Assembly: GCA_963790545.1 (NCBI GenBank)
Contig: CAWBPA010000017.1
Coordinates: 124,001-188,000, forward strand
Length of the DNA stretch: 64,000 bases
From: DATBJG01 sp963790545
GTDB taxonomy: Bacteria > Acidobacteriota > Vicinamibacteria > Vicinamibacterales > JAMQPK01
Direction of reading: 5' to 3'
Within the stretch, counting starts at the first letter, position 1; each line of letters opens with the position of its first letter. The notes under the pieces are model-generated. The model made no database searches. It was not told where the DNA came from and saw nothing but the letters and a program-made list of their open reading frames with translations. Both the position numbers and the translations under genes were made by a program. Shown here piece after piece: positions 44,471-53,542 of this stretch.

Positions 44471-46425
44471 ATGATCACATCCCGTCGGCTGCTGCCCTTC
44501 GTCGCGGCGTTCATGTTTCTTCAACCGGGCGCCCAAGGGCAAGACCGGACAGTCACGCCCGGTCCGACGCTGGTCGTTGAAGGCGTGCCCTCGATTCCGG
44601 CGGCGCTCGCCGACCATGTCCGCCGCTACACCGAGTCGCGCTCGGCCAGCTTTGTCGACTGGCACCCTACCCGACGCGAAATCCTGGTCTCGACGCGATT
44701 CGCAAACGCGGCGCAGATTCATCACGTGGCGATGCCGGGCGGAGACCGAAAGCAACTGACGTTTTTTGACGAGCCCATCACGCAGGCGAGCTTCGAACCC
44801 GTCGCCGGGCGCTATTTTGTCTTCCCGAAGGATGTCGGTGGCAACGAGTTCAGGCAGCTCTATCGTTACGATCTCGGGTCACACCGAATCACCCTTCTCA
44901 CCGATGGCGGACGGTCGCAGAATGGAGGTCTGGTCTGGAGCCATCGCGGCGACCGGCTTGCTTACACCTCGACGCGACGTAACGGGGCTGACAGGGATCT
45001 CTATACGATGAACCCGGCCGATCCCCGCAGCGACAAACTGCTCTTGCCACTCTCGGGCGGTGGATGGAGTATTCAAGACTGGTCCCCCGACGATACGAAG
45101 CTGCTGGTCAAAGAGGAAATCTCGGTCGCGAAAAGTAACCTCTGGCTCGTCGATGTCGCAACAAGCGAGCGCACGGCACTGCTACCCCAAGCCGAGGACG
45201 TGTCCTTTGATGCTGCCCGATTCAGCCCGGACACCCGGGGGCTGTTCCTGACGACCGACAAGGACAGCGAATTTCTGCGGCTGGCGTATGTGGAGTTGTC
45301 GTCCAATATTGCAGGGGCGATCACGGCCATCACCGCGGATCTTCCCTGGGACGTGGAACGCTTCGATCTCTCGCACGACGGTCGGACGATTGCTTTCGTA
45401 TCGAACGAAGCTGGACTGTCAAAGCTCTACCTGCTCGATATTGCCAGCCGTCAGTACCAGGTTGTGAAGGATGCCCCGTCCGGGGTCATTTCGGGTGTGA
45501 AGTGGCGCCAGGGGGCCCGGGACATCGGATTCACAGTTGCCTCAGCCCGCACGGGCGCCGATGCCTTCACGCTGAACGCCGATGACGGCCGGGTCGCGCG
45601 ATGGACGGAAAGCGAGCTCGGGGGACTCGTCCCGTCGGAATTGTCAGAGGGAGAGCTGGTCCGTTGGCCGAGCTTTGACGGACGGGAGATTACAGGGTTC
45701 CTGTACCGTCCCCCCTCGAAATTCACGGGACCGCGACCGGTCGTCATCAATATTCACGGAGGCCCGGAGGCGCAGTACCGGCCCTCGTACCAGGGTCGAT
45801 GGAACTACTACCTCAACGAACTGGGTGTCGCGATTATCTATCCGAACGTGCGGGGCTCGACGGGTTACGGCAAGACGTTTGTCGATCTCGATAATGGCAT
45901 CAAGCGGCTGGACAGCGTAAAGGACATCGGGGCGTTGCTCGACTGGATTGCGCGCCAGCCCGGACTGGACGCGAGCCGCGTGATGGTTGGCGGCGGTAGC
46001 TACGGTGGGTATATGACGCTCGCGGTGGCCGCGATGTACAACGACTCGCATTCGCTGCGCCGTGGATGTCGTCGGGCATCTCGAATTTCAACACATTCCT
46101 CAAGAATACCGAGAGCTACCGGCGCGACCTGCGCCGGGTCGAATATGGCGACGAGCGCGATCCCGCCATTGCGGCCTTTTTCGAAGAGACTGCGCCGCTG
46201 ACAAACGCGCACCGGATTACCAAGCCGCTGTTCGTCATTCAGGGCGGAAACGATCCGCGCGTGCCGCGAACCGAGTCGGAACAGATGGTCGCGCGCATCC
46301 GGCAGAATCGCGGCCCGGTCTGGTATCTGATGGCCACGGACGAGGGCCATGGTTTCGTCAAGAAATCGAACGTCGACTTCCAGTTCTACGCGACGCTCAT
46401 GTTTGCGCGCGTCAGTACTTGTTGA
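44471..46425 (+). CDS. S9 family peptidase (prolyl oligopeptidase-like), frameshifted near the 3' end
   Basis: A leader (RLLPFVAAFMFLQPGAQG) precedes a beta-propeller of WD40-like turns (LVWSHRGDRLAYTSTRRNG, WSPDDTKLLVKEEIS) and a catalytic domain: VVINIHGGPEAQYRPSYQGR, IIYPNVRGSTGYGKTF, nucleophile Ser in VMVGGGSYGGYM. Near 46050 two close breaks shift frame; the rest is GISNFNTFLKNTESYRRDLR, LFVIQGGNDPRVPRTESEQM (Asp) and DEGHGFVKK (His). Open parts: to 46201, and 46066-46425. Complete triad after correction: a secreted dipeptidyl or acylaminoacyl peptidase. An IS630 remnant begins 12 bases beyond the stop. Confidence 0.87.
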
Positions 46426-46436
46426 ATAGGCTAGTA

Positions 46437-47004
46437 TTAGCGCTCGAACGGGTTGAGCCACGATGCGAACGTGGGCGTGAGAGGTACGTGGAAGCGTGAG
46501 CGTTTGGCGAGCCAATTTCGGATCAGCGCGGTCTTATGGTACAGTAGTGGTCCATGATCAAGTGGACGTTCAACTTCTTGGGCACGGCGGCATCGATCGC
46601 GTCGAGGAACTGACGAAATTCGACGGAGCGATGGCGGCGATGAAACGCAGTGACGAGCTTTGCGGTTTTGACGTTGAGCGCGGCAAAGAGCGTCGTCGTG
46701 CCATGCCGTTTGTAATCATGCGTGCGTCGCTCGACTTGCCCTGGTCGCATCGGCAACAACGGCTGCGTGCGGTCGAGCGCTTGAATCTGCGATTTCTCAT
46801 CGACGCAGAACAGGACCGCGTGCTCGGGCGGGTGCATGTACAGCCCGACGATGTCGCGGACTTTTTGGATGAGGAACGGATCGTTCGAGAACTTGAACGT
46901 CTCACTGCGATGGGGTTGCAGCCCGAACGCGCGCCAGATCTGCTGGATGCTCGTGCGGCCCAGCCCGCTCGACTGCGCCATACCGCGACTGCTCCAAAGG
47001 TCAC
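46437..47004 (-). pseudogene. IS630-family transposase remnant
   Basis: The minus strand reads SSGLGRTSIQQIWRAFGLQP, HRSETFKFSNDPFLIQKVRD, VLFCVDEKSQIQALDRTQPL (first Asp of the DDE set), FAALNVKTAKLVTAFHRRHR and VHLIMDHY (second Asp, with DNYGTH altered). In a shifted frame it goes on HKTALIRNWLAKRSRFHVPL, TPTFASWLNPFER and stops at 46437, before the usual catalytic Glu region. The N-terminal HTH is also missing. I see no inverted repeats or target duplication. It is a dead fragment between two convergent peptidase genes. Confidence 0.85.
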
Positions 47005-47022
47005 GCCTCAGACGCCCAACAC

Positions 47023-48822
47023 CTACTTCTGCGCGTCCAGCCATGTTTTGAGCGGCGCGAAGTAGTCGAGCAGGGCCGTCGCATCGAGCTTCGTTTCACC
47101 GCCAAGCGCCGCCAGGGCCTCGGGCCAGGGGCGACTCTTGCCCAGTTCGAGCATCTTCGCCAGTTTTGCGCCCGCCTGCTTGTTTCCGTGGATCGAGCAG
47201 CGGTGCAATGGCCCCTCGTAACCAGCCTCCTTGCAGAGCGCGCGATGGAACTGAAACTGGAGTATGAAGGCCAGAAAGTATCGCGTGTAGGGAGTGTTCG
47301 CAGGGATGTGGTACTTGGCCCCCGGATCGAAATCTGCTTCAGTGCGAGCCATGGGCGAAGTGACCCCCTGATACTTTTCGCGCAGCTGCCACCAGGCGGC
47401 GTTGTAATTGGCCGGCGTGATTTCGCCCGAGAACACTTTCCATCGCCATTGGTCGATCAACAGCCCGAACGGCAGAAACGCCACCTTTTCGAGCGCGGTC
47501 TCGAGCAAATACTCGAGGTCGCCCTTTTCGCTCGGGACCCGATCGAGCAGCCCGATTTCTTTCAGGTAGCCTGGCGTCGTCGACAGGCCAAGTACGTCCC
47601 CGACCGCTTCGTGGAACGCATCGATGGCCCCGTCGCGGTAGAGGAATGGCTGCTGCCCGTAAAACATCGTGTAGTAGTTGTGGCCCAGCTCGTGGTGGAC
47701 CACCAGAAAGTCTTCTCCGGTCATCTGGACGCACATCTTGATGCGCACGTCGCGCGGCGCGTCGAAATCCCATGCGCTCGCATGACACACCACTTCGCGA
47801 TCCGCAGGCTTCCTGAACAACGAGCGCTCCCAGAATGTGGCAGGCAATGCCGGATAACCCAGAGACGTAAAGAAACGTTCCCCGTATCTGACCATCGTGC
47901 GCTCGTCGGTTTTCCTGGCCTTGAGAATCGCCGTCAAGTCGTACCGTTCCCCCGATGCGGGTGCTGCCACGAGTGGGTAGATGTTCCCCCACTGCTGCGC
48001 CCACATGTTGCCCAGGAGGTGTGCCGGAATCATGCCGTTGTCTGGCATGACGCCTGGGCCATACCGGGCCGCAAGCTTCGTTCGTACGTAAGCGTGCAAC
48101 GACCGGTAGAGCGGCTGCACGTCGGCCCAAAGACGTTCGAGCTCGGCTGAAAACTGATCCGGCGGCAGGTCGTAGTTGGATCGCCACATCACGCCGGTGT
48201 CCGAAAACCCCAATTCGCGCGAGCCCTTGTTCGACAACTCGACAAAGCGCTGATATCGCTCTCGCATCGGGACACCGACACGGTGCCAGCCCTGCCAGAC
48301 GTCGAGCAATTCCTTGGGATCGCGGCTCGTGGCCAGAACGGCGGATGCCCGGTCGATATCCAGACATTCTTCCTCGCCCTTCCGGCAATACTTGCCGCGG
48401 CCGTATTCGCCGTTGAGCCACGCGCCAATCGTGGTCAGCTCTTCTCGCTCCTTGGCGTCACTTGGCGCCGGGGCCGCAAGTTGGAGCGTCAACAATTTGA
48501 GCTTGCGGGCTTCGTCCGGAGGAAGCGACAGGCTTTCGAACCGCTTTGCACTGAGAGCCAGCTGGGTCACGGCAGCAGCCGAATCGCTTTGCGCGTCCGC
48601 CGACATCTTCTCCGTGTCAACCGTAATGAAGTTCTGTTGAACCCAGTCGGCACGGTTCGCCTTCTTCGCGAGCACGTCGAGGCGCGCCTCGGCCGCGCCG
48701 ACAAACTGCTTCGCCTCTTCAACGGTCGGTGCCGACGTCTCGCTGCCGGAGCGGCACCCCGTGGTGGCAGTCGCCACGAGCACTGTGAGAAGGATTGCCC
48801 GGACTTGTTGTCGTCTGTTCAT
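47023..48822 (-). CDS. M2 family metallopeptidase (peptidyl-dipeptidase A / ACE-like)
   Basis: 599 residues. The leader ILLTVLVATATTGCRSGSE has a lipobox-like TGC. The body is all-helical ACE text: YCRKGEEECLDIDRASAVLA, LLDVWQGWHRVGVPMRERYQ, HLLGNMWAQQWGNIYPLV, the zinc motif VVHHELGHNYYTM with Glu catalyst and third ligand in DAFHEAVGD, and RWKVFSGEITPANYNAAWWQ. It removes C-terminal dipeptides outside the cytoplasm. It is intact, and nine bases separate its start from the DinB stop, suggesting co-transcription. Confidence 0.95.
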   Translation of the reverse strand: MNRRQQVRAILLTVLVATATTGCRSGSETSAPTVEEAKQFVGAAEARLDVLAKKANRADWVQQNFITVDTEKMSADAQSDSAAAVTQLALSAKRFESLSLPPDEARKLKLLTLQLAAPAPSDAKEREELTTIGAWLNGEYGRGKYCRKGEEECLDIDRASAVLATSRDPKELLDVWQGWHRVGVPMRERYQRFVELSNKGSRELGFSDTGVMWRSNYDLPPDQFSAELERLWADVQPLYRSLHAYVRTKLAARYGPGVMPDNGMIPAHLLGNMWAQQWGNIYPLVAAPASGERYDLTAILKARKTDERTMVRYGERFFTSLGYPALPATFWERSLFRKPADREVVCHASAWDFDAPRDVRIKMCVQMTGEDFLVVHHELGHNYYTMFYGQQPFLYRDGAIDAFHEAVGDVLGLSTTPGYLKEIGLLDRVPSEKGDLEYLLETALEKVAFLPFGLLIDQWRWKVFSGEITPANYNAAWWQLREKYQGVTSPMARTEADFDPGAKYHIPANTPYTRYFLAFILQFQFHRALCKEAGYEGPLHRCSIHGNKQAGAKLAKMLELGKSRPWPEALAALGGETKLDATALLDYFAPLKTWLDAQK

Positions 48823-48831
48823 GCGCTTCTC

Positions 48832-49392
48832 CTACTGACTCCCCGGCGGCACCACTCCGTTCATCCTCAGATAGACGACCAGCTGTCCATAATGATCCGA
48901 GGCATGCCAGACCGCAAGCGTTGTCAGGCCCAGCCGCGTACTCTGCCCACCATACGGCCCACCTGCCGGATCGAGGGCATTGGCTGGCGTCATACGCTTC
49001 ATGACCCCGGTGGCATACGCAAACGATTCACGCAGGTACGTGAGTAGCTCAGCCTTCGTGCGCGCGGGGTCGGGCCCGCCTTTTTCGCACCCGACGGGAG
49101 GGGTCTTCTGCTCGATTTCCTGGAAGAACGCGAAGTTCCCGCACGCCACGTGCTTGATCTGTTCGCCAAACGTGCGGACGTTTGTGAACGCCCCGTCGCG
49201 CGGGGCGAACGACCACTTGTCTTCGGGCATGGCCTCGGCAACACCTATCATGGACCGTTCGATCATCTGCCAGATGGGCAACACGGCCGACACCATCGTC
49301 TGTTCCTTGACAGGCGCTTGAGCCCCTGCGCTGGCATGGCCGATAGTCGCTGCTAATGTGAACGTCACGACGAAGCCGCTTTTGCATCCCAT
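48832..49392 (-). CDS. DinB family protein, secreted
   Basis: The second ATG (49392) places the leader SGFVVTFTLAATIGHASAGA first. The four-helix DinB-like fold reads WQMIERSMIGVAEAMPEDKW, RTFGEQIKHVACGNFAFFQE (first His), LLTYLRESFAYATGVMKRMT and LAVWHASDHYGQLVVYLRMN (two His). The three His form the usual metal site. DinB/YfiT proteins include thiol transferases and unexplained metal hydrolases. An exported form upstream of an M2 peptidase is common in Acidobacteria. Function unknown. Confidence 0.87.
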   Translation of the reverse strand: MGCKSGFVVTFTLAATIGHASAGAQAPVKEQTMVSAVLPIWQMIERSMIGVAEAMPEDKWSFAPRDGAFTNVRTFGEQIKHVACGNFAFFQEIEQKTPPVGCEKGGPDPARTKAELLTYLRESFAYATGVMKRMTPANALDPAGGPYGGQSTRLGLTTLAVWHASDHYGQLVVYLRMNGVVPPGSQ

Positions 49393-49445
49393 GAAACTCC
49401 CCGACTTTTTCCTGCCGCACAAAGCCTGGAGACCAAAGCCTAGCG

Positions 49446-51410
49446 TTACCGCACCCTCGTGCCGGGCGCTGCATCCCCGTCAATCTGCAGCAACATCGGT
49501 TTTCCACCTTCGGCGGAGGCCGCAAGCAACATCCCATTGGATTCGATGCCCATCAGCTTGGCCGGTTTGAGATTCGCGACAATCACGACCGATCGGCCCA
49601 CCAGCGTGTCCGGTTCATACGCCTCCGCAATCCCCGCCACGATCGTGCGGCGTTCTGCACCCAAGTCCACGTCAATCTTCACCAGCTTGCGCGAGTTGGG
49701 CACACGTTCCGCGCCCATGATCCTGGCGGTTCGCAGCTCGACTTTCAGGAACTCGTCGATCGACAATCGCGTGTCCGCCGCAACCGGCGGTGGCGCCGCC
49801 GGTGTTGGTTCGGCCGGCCGTGCGTCGGTAGAAGGTTTTGAACTGTCTGGAGACATCTGGTCTGCATTCCTTTCCTGAACGGGAAGAGCCGTCGATCCCT
49901 CGAGCCGTGGCCAGAGCGCCTGCCCCTTGATGATGTGGCGTACGCGATCGGTCACCCAGTCGGTCGCGCTCGCCAGCCCGAGCGAAGTCACATCGCGCTC
50001 CTCGCCCATGCGGCGGAGAATTTCGCCTGCCGACTTCGGCATGATGGGCAACAGCAGCGCCCCCACGATGCGCACGGCCTCGGCCGCCCTATAGAGCACG
50101 TCGTTCAGCCGCGTGCGATTGGCCTGGTCGCGTGCGAGCGTCCACGGCTCGGTTGCCGCAATGTACTCGTTGGTCGCATCGACAATGCGATAGATTGCGG
50201 CTGCCCCCTCGTGAAGGGCGTAGCGATCCATTGCTGTTCGATACTCGGCGACGCTGGACCTGGTCAGCTCCTGGAGGCGTTCGGCTGCGGAGGTGGTCGG
50301 TCTCAATTGGCCGTGCTGGTAGCGGTCGACCATGGCGGCCACCCGACTCACCAGGTTGCCCAGATTGTTTGCGAGGTCGACGTTGTATCGCTCCTCGAAC
50401 CGCTCCCACGAGAAATCGCCGTCCTGACCATAAGCAATTTCCTTGGTCAGGTACAAGCGCAGGGGGTCGGGGCCAAATTTGTCGACGGCATCCAGTGGGT
50501 CCACCACGTTGCCGAGCGACTTGCTCATCTTCTGGCCCTTGAAATGTACCCAGCCATGCCCGAACACCTGCCGGGGCAGCGGCAGTCCGGCGCTGAGAAG
50601 CATGGCCGGCCAGATCACGCCGTGAAAACGAGTGATGTCCTTACCCACGACGTGCACGTCCACCGGCCACCACTTGTGGAACCGCTCGTCGTCTACGCCG
50701 TAGCCGACAGCCGAAATGTAGTTCGTGAGAGCGTCGAACCAGACGTACACGACGCTCCCGGTATCGAACGGCATCGGAATGCCCCACAACTGGCCGGCAC
50801 GGCTGATGGAGATGTCTTCGAGACCGCTTTCGATGAGCCGAAGAATCTCGTTCCGGCGAATATCCGGCTGGAGAAAGGACGGATGCTCGCGGTAGAAGGC
50901 CAGAAGGGGTTCCTGGTATTTGGACAGTCGAAAAAAGTAGTTCTTCTCCTTGATCCACTCCGGCTTCTTTCCGTGGACGGCACACAGCCCGTCTTCGAGG
51001 TCCTTCTCCTGCTTGAATGCCTCGCAGGATTCGCAGTACCAACCCTCGTAAAAGCCTTCGTAGATGTCGCCACGCTCCCGAACTCGGTGCACGAGCGCTA
51101 TGACAGCAGTCCGGTGCCGCGGCTGTGTCGTACGGATGAAGTCATCAAAGGAAATATCGAGCCGCGCCCAGACATCGCGGAACACCTGCTCCATCTGGTC
51201 GCAGTACGCCAATGGATCCAGGCCCAACTCTTTCGCGCGGCGGAACACGTTCTGTGAGAATTCGTCGTTTCCCATCAGGAAATGCGTCGGGATTCCGGAT
51301 AGGCGCTTGTAGCGTGCGATCACGTCGGCCGTGATCTTCTCGTAAGCCGTGCCAAGGTGCGGCCGGCTGTTGACATAGTCGATGGCGGTTGTGATGTAGA
51401 AGCGGGACAT
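49446..51410 (-). CDS. metG: Methionyl-tRNA synthetase
   Basis: 654 residues. The class I signature is SRPHLGTAYEKI (HIGH variant), then FLMGNDEFSQNVF, YEGWYCESCEAFKQE with the knuckle region, ITRFHGVIWPAML and KMSKS in GQKMSKSLGNVVDPLD. The anticodon-binding domain follows (DLANNLGNLVSRVAAMVDRY). After an Ala/Pro-rich linker comes a C-terminal tRNA-binding OB domain (LSIDEFLKVELRTARIMGAE, SRKLVKIDVDLGAERRTIVA). Charges tRNA-Met; essential. Intact reading frame. Confidence 0.97.
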   Translation of the reverse strand: MSRFYITTAIDYVNSRPHLGTAYEKITADVIARYKRLSGIPTHFLMGNDEFSQNVFRRAKELGLDPLAYCDQMEQVFRDVWARLDISFDDFIRTTQPRHRTAVIALVHRVRERGDIYEGFYEGWYCESCEAFKQEKDLEDGLCAVHGKKPEWIKEKNYFFRLSKYQEPLLAFYREHPSFLQPDIRRNEILRLIESGLEDISISRAGQLWGIPMPFDTGSVVYVWFDALTNYISAVGYGVDDERFHKWWPVDVHVVGKDITRFHGVIWPAMLLSAGLPLPRQVFGHGWVHFKGQKMSKSLGNVVDPLDAVDKFGPDPLRLYLTKEIAYGQDGDFSWERFEERYNVDLANNLGNLVSRVAAMVDRYQHGQLRPTTSAAERLQELTRSSVAEYRTAMDRYALHEGAAAIYRIVDATNEYIAATEPWTLARDQANRTRLNDVLYRAAEAVRIVGALLLPIMPKSAGEILRRMGEERDVTSLGLASATDWVTDRVRHIIKGQALWPRLEGSTALPVQERNADQMSPDSSKPSTDARPAEPTPAAPPPVAADTRLSIDEFLKVELRTARIMGAERVPNSRKLVKIDVDLGAERRTIVAGIAEAYEPDTLVGRSVVIVANLKPAKLMGIESNGMLLAASAEGGKPMLLQIDGDAAPGTRVR

Positions 51411-51430
51411 CGCACCCTCGGAAGACCCAG

Positions 51431-51504
51431 TTCACCACAGAGGTCACGGAGGACACAGAGATTAAACCAAAAGACTCTGCGACCTTCCTGACCTCCGTGG
51501 TAAA
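51431..51504. repeat. Dispersed palindrome CCACAGAGG...CCTCCGTGG
   Basis: TTCACCACAGAGGTCACGG and GACCTCCGTGGTAAA arms flank an A-rich centre. It belongs to the same family as 55822-55900, in the gap before metG. Confidence 0.8.
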
Positions 51505-51534
51505 GAGCCTTTGGGCTGCCGCTGGTTGCTTGGC

Positions 51535-52836
51535 TCAGGCCTTTTGATCCAGATAGGCCTTCATCACCAGCGCATGAGCGTCCTTGACCGACACGCCGGC
51601 ACCCGCGGCGAGGCGAGCACAGTCGTCGAATTCTGGTGCAGCATTGATGACAGCCCCCGCACGTCGCGCCAGTTTGACACGGGCTGCCCCGTGAGGCGTC
51701 TGAACCTGCACGATCTCACGATCGAGACGTTCGCGCTCCGCCGTGTGCCAGCGCAGACCAATTGTGGTGGTTTCGCGGAAGATGATGGCACCAAGCGCCT
51801 CGCGCCGGTCCGGCGGGGCCAGCACCGTGATCAACGTGCCCGGCCGGTTCTTCTTCATATGGACCGACGTGAAAAACACGTCAAAGGCGCCGGCCTCGTG
51901 CAATCGGTCCATGACCATGCCGAACAGCTGGGGATTCATGTCGTCGATTTCACACTCGAGCACGAGCAATGGCTCGATCGTGGCATCGACAGCCGCCTCG
52001 CCGACCACCACGCGCAGGACGTTGGGACGGTCGGAAAGGTCGCGATCACCCGCCCCGTATCCGCTGGCTTGAACCGTCATCGCCGGCATCGGTCCCCATG
52101 CGCCTGCATGTCCGGCCACGAGCAGCGCCCCAGTCGGCGTGACCAACTCGACCTCGTGACCGCTCGAGTATACCGGTGCGCCCTGCAGAAGCCGTAACGT
52201 CGCCGGCGCGGGGACGGGCATGACCCCATGTGCGCAGCGGACGGAGCCTCCCCCCACATTCAAGGGCGAGCTCACAATTCGATCGGCATGGAACCACTCG
52301 AGACCAAAGACGCTGCCGACGATATCGACGATCGAATCAAGCGAGCCCACCTCGTGCAGGTGCACTCGTTCGATCGGCATCTGGTGGATAGCCGCTTCGG
52401 TTTCCGCGAGTCGGTCGAACAGGGCACGCGACCGATGTTTTGCCGGTTCCGACAATCCGGACCGATCGATGAGTTGATGAATCTCCGCCACGGTGCGATG
52501 CGCATGTTCGGGGTGTGTGGCATCGTGATGATGTGGCTCATGGTTGTGATCCCTGGGGCCGTGACTGTGGCCGTGGGAGTGGTGATGACCATCGTCGTGG
52601 TGCCGATCCCCATCAGTGCGTTCGGACTGCGACCTGGTACCGTTGTCAATCAAACGAAATTTCGTTGCCGCGATCCCTGACTTGAGCACCCGCTCCGCGA
52701 TCACGTCCGCGCCACCGGGAAGTAAGGGACCGACCACACGTCGCAGCTCGTCAAGCGGCAGACCGGCATCCAGCAACGCGCCGAGAATCATGTCGCCGGC
52801 GGCGCCCGAGAAACAGTCGAAGTAGAGGAGCTTCAC
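51535..52836 (-). CDS. larC: LarC, nickel-pincer cofactor biosynthesis protein
   Basis: 433 residues beginning GTG. The opening YFDCFSGAAGDMILGALLDA is the LarC signature. A His-rich stretch (HHDDGHHHSHGHSHG, HNHEPHHHDA) at about residues 78-110 binds nickel. Later motifs are IERVHLHEVGSLDSIVDIVG, SSPLNVGGGSVRCAHGVMPV, ELVTPTGALLV and ECEIDDMNPQLFG with TSVHMKKNRPGTLITV. LarC inserts Ni into the pincer cofactor of lactate racemase, with LarB and LarE. No larA, larB or larE lies in the window, so the user enzyme is elsewhere. Confidence 0.95.
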   Translation of the reverse strand: MKLLYFDCFSGAAGDMILGALLDAGLPLDELRRVVGPLLPGGADVIAERVLKSGIAATKFRLIDNGTRSQSERTDGDRHHDDGHHHSHGHSHGPRDHNHEPHHHDATHPEHAHRTVAEIHQLIDRSGLSEPAKHRSRALFDRLAETEAAIHQMPIERVHLHEVGSLDSIVDIVGSVFGLEWFHADRIVSSPLNVGGGSVRCAHGVMPVPAPATLRLLQGAPVYSSGHEVELVTPTGALLVAGHAGAWGPMPAMTVQASGYGAGDRDLSDRPNVLRVVVGEAAVDATIEPLLVLECEIDDMNPQLFGMVMDRLHEAGAFDVFFTSVHMKKNRPGTLITVLAPPDRREALGAIIFRETTTIGLRWHTAERERLDREIVQVQTPHGAARVKLARRAGAVINAAPEFDDCARLAAGAGVSVKDAHALVMKAYLDQKA

Positions 52837-52908
52837 CGCTCGGCCTCAGCCTTCGTCCATCCTGAACGAGTGTCCAACACGGTCATGGCCTGAACTCTAT
52901 AATTTGTC

Positions 52909-53457
52909 ATGGCGGTTGACAACTTGCGCCCACGGCCGGCTCGTCGACCTGCGCACGCACTTCGTGATGTCATGCGGCCCGGCGTGCGCGTCCTGTTCGT
53001 CGGGATCAATCCCGGCCTGCGCTCGGCTGCGGTTGGTCATCACTTTGCCGGCTACTCGAACCGCTTCTGGAAACTCCTGTTCGAGTCGCAGCTCGTGTCA
53101 GAACCGATCAACTGGACGAGCGATGCCCGTCTTCCGGAATGGGGATTCGGCATCACCAATCTCGTAGGCCGGGCCACCGCAGGAATTTCGGAGCTCGAAC
53201 CATCGGACTTCCACGGCGGGCGCCGCGCGCTCGTTGCGAAGATCCAGCGCCTGCGGCCAGAGTTCGTCGCGCTAGTGGGCGTGACCCTGTTTCGATCGCT
53301 TTTTCCGAAGGCCGCCTTCCGTGGTCTGGGCCTTCAGACGGAGCGACTGGGTTCGGCGACAGTGTTCGTGTTGCCAAACCCGAGCGGTCGAAATGCCAAC
53401 TTTTCGTACCGAGAAATGCTGGACGCCTTTCGCGCACTCAAAGCCCAACTGTCGTGA
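52909..53457 (+). CDS. mug: G/U mismatch-specific DNA glycosylase
   Basis: 182 residues. RVLFVGINPGLRSAAVGHHF carries the GINPG active-site motif of the Mug/TDG branch of uracil-DNA glycosylases. Also seen are YSNRFWKLLFES, FGITNLVGRATAGISELEPS and VFVLPNPSGRNANFSYREML (NPSG motif). It excises uracil or thymine mispaired with G. TATAAT at 52898-52903 lies so near the ATG that the transcript may be almost leaderless. It is divergent from larC. Confidence 0.92.
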   Translation: MAVDNLRPRPARRPAHALRDVMRPGVRVLFVGINPGLRSAAVGHHFAGYSNRFWKLLFESQLVSEPINWTSDARLPEWGFGITNLVGRATAGISELEPSDFHGGRRALVAKIQRLRPEFVALVGVTLFRSLFPKAAFRGLGLQTERLGSATVFVLPNPSGRNANFSYREMLDAFRALKAQLS

Positions 53458-53542
53458 CTCGGATCTTGTTCCCGTACGGCGCGTCTGTTACCGTGTCAGT
53501 CCGGTTTCGCATACAGGCTGGAATCCCTGCTGGGAGCTGACT

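Noticed and set aside
46062..46499. Plus-strand 145-residue frame over the S9 end and IS630 remnant
   Set aside because: It crosses both elements in the wrong frame and has no motif of its own.
49935..51257. 440-residue open frame opposite metG
   Set aside because: It mirrors the codon bias of metG; the translation has no recognisable domain, and metG is certain.
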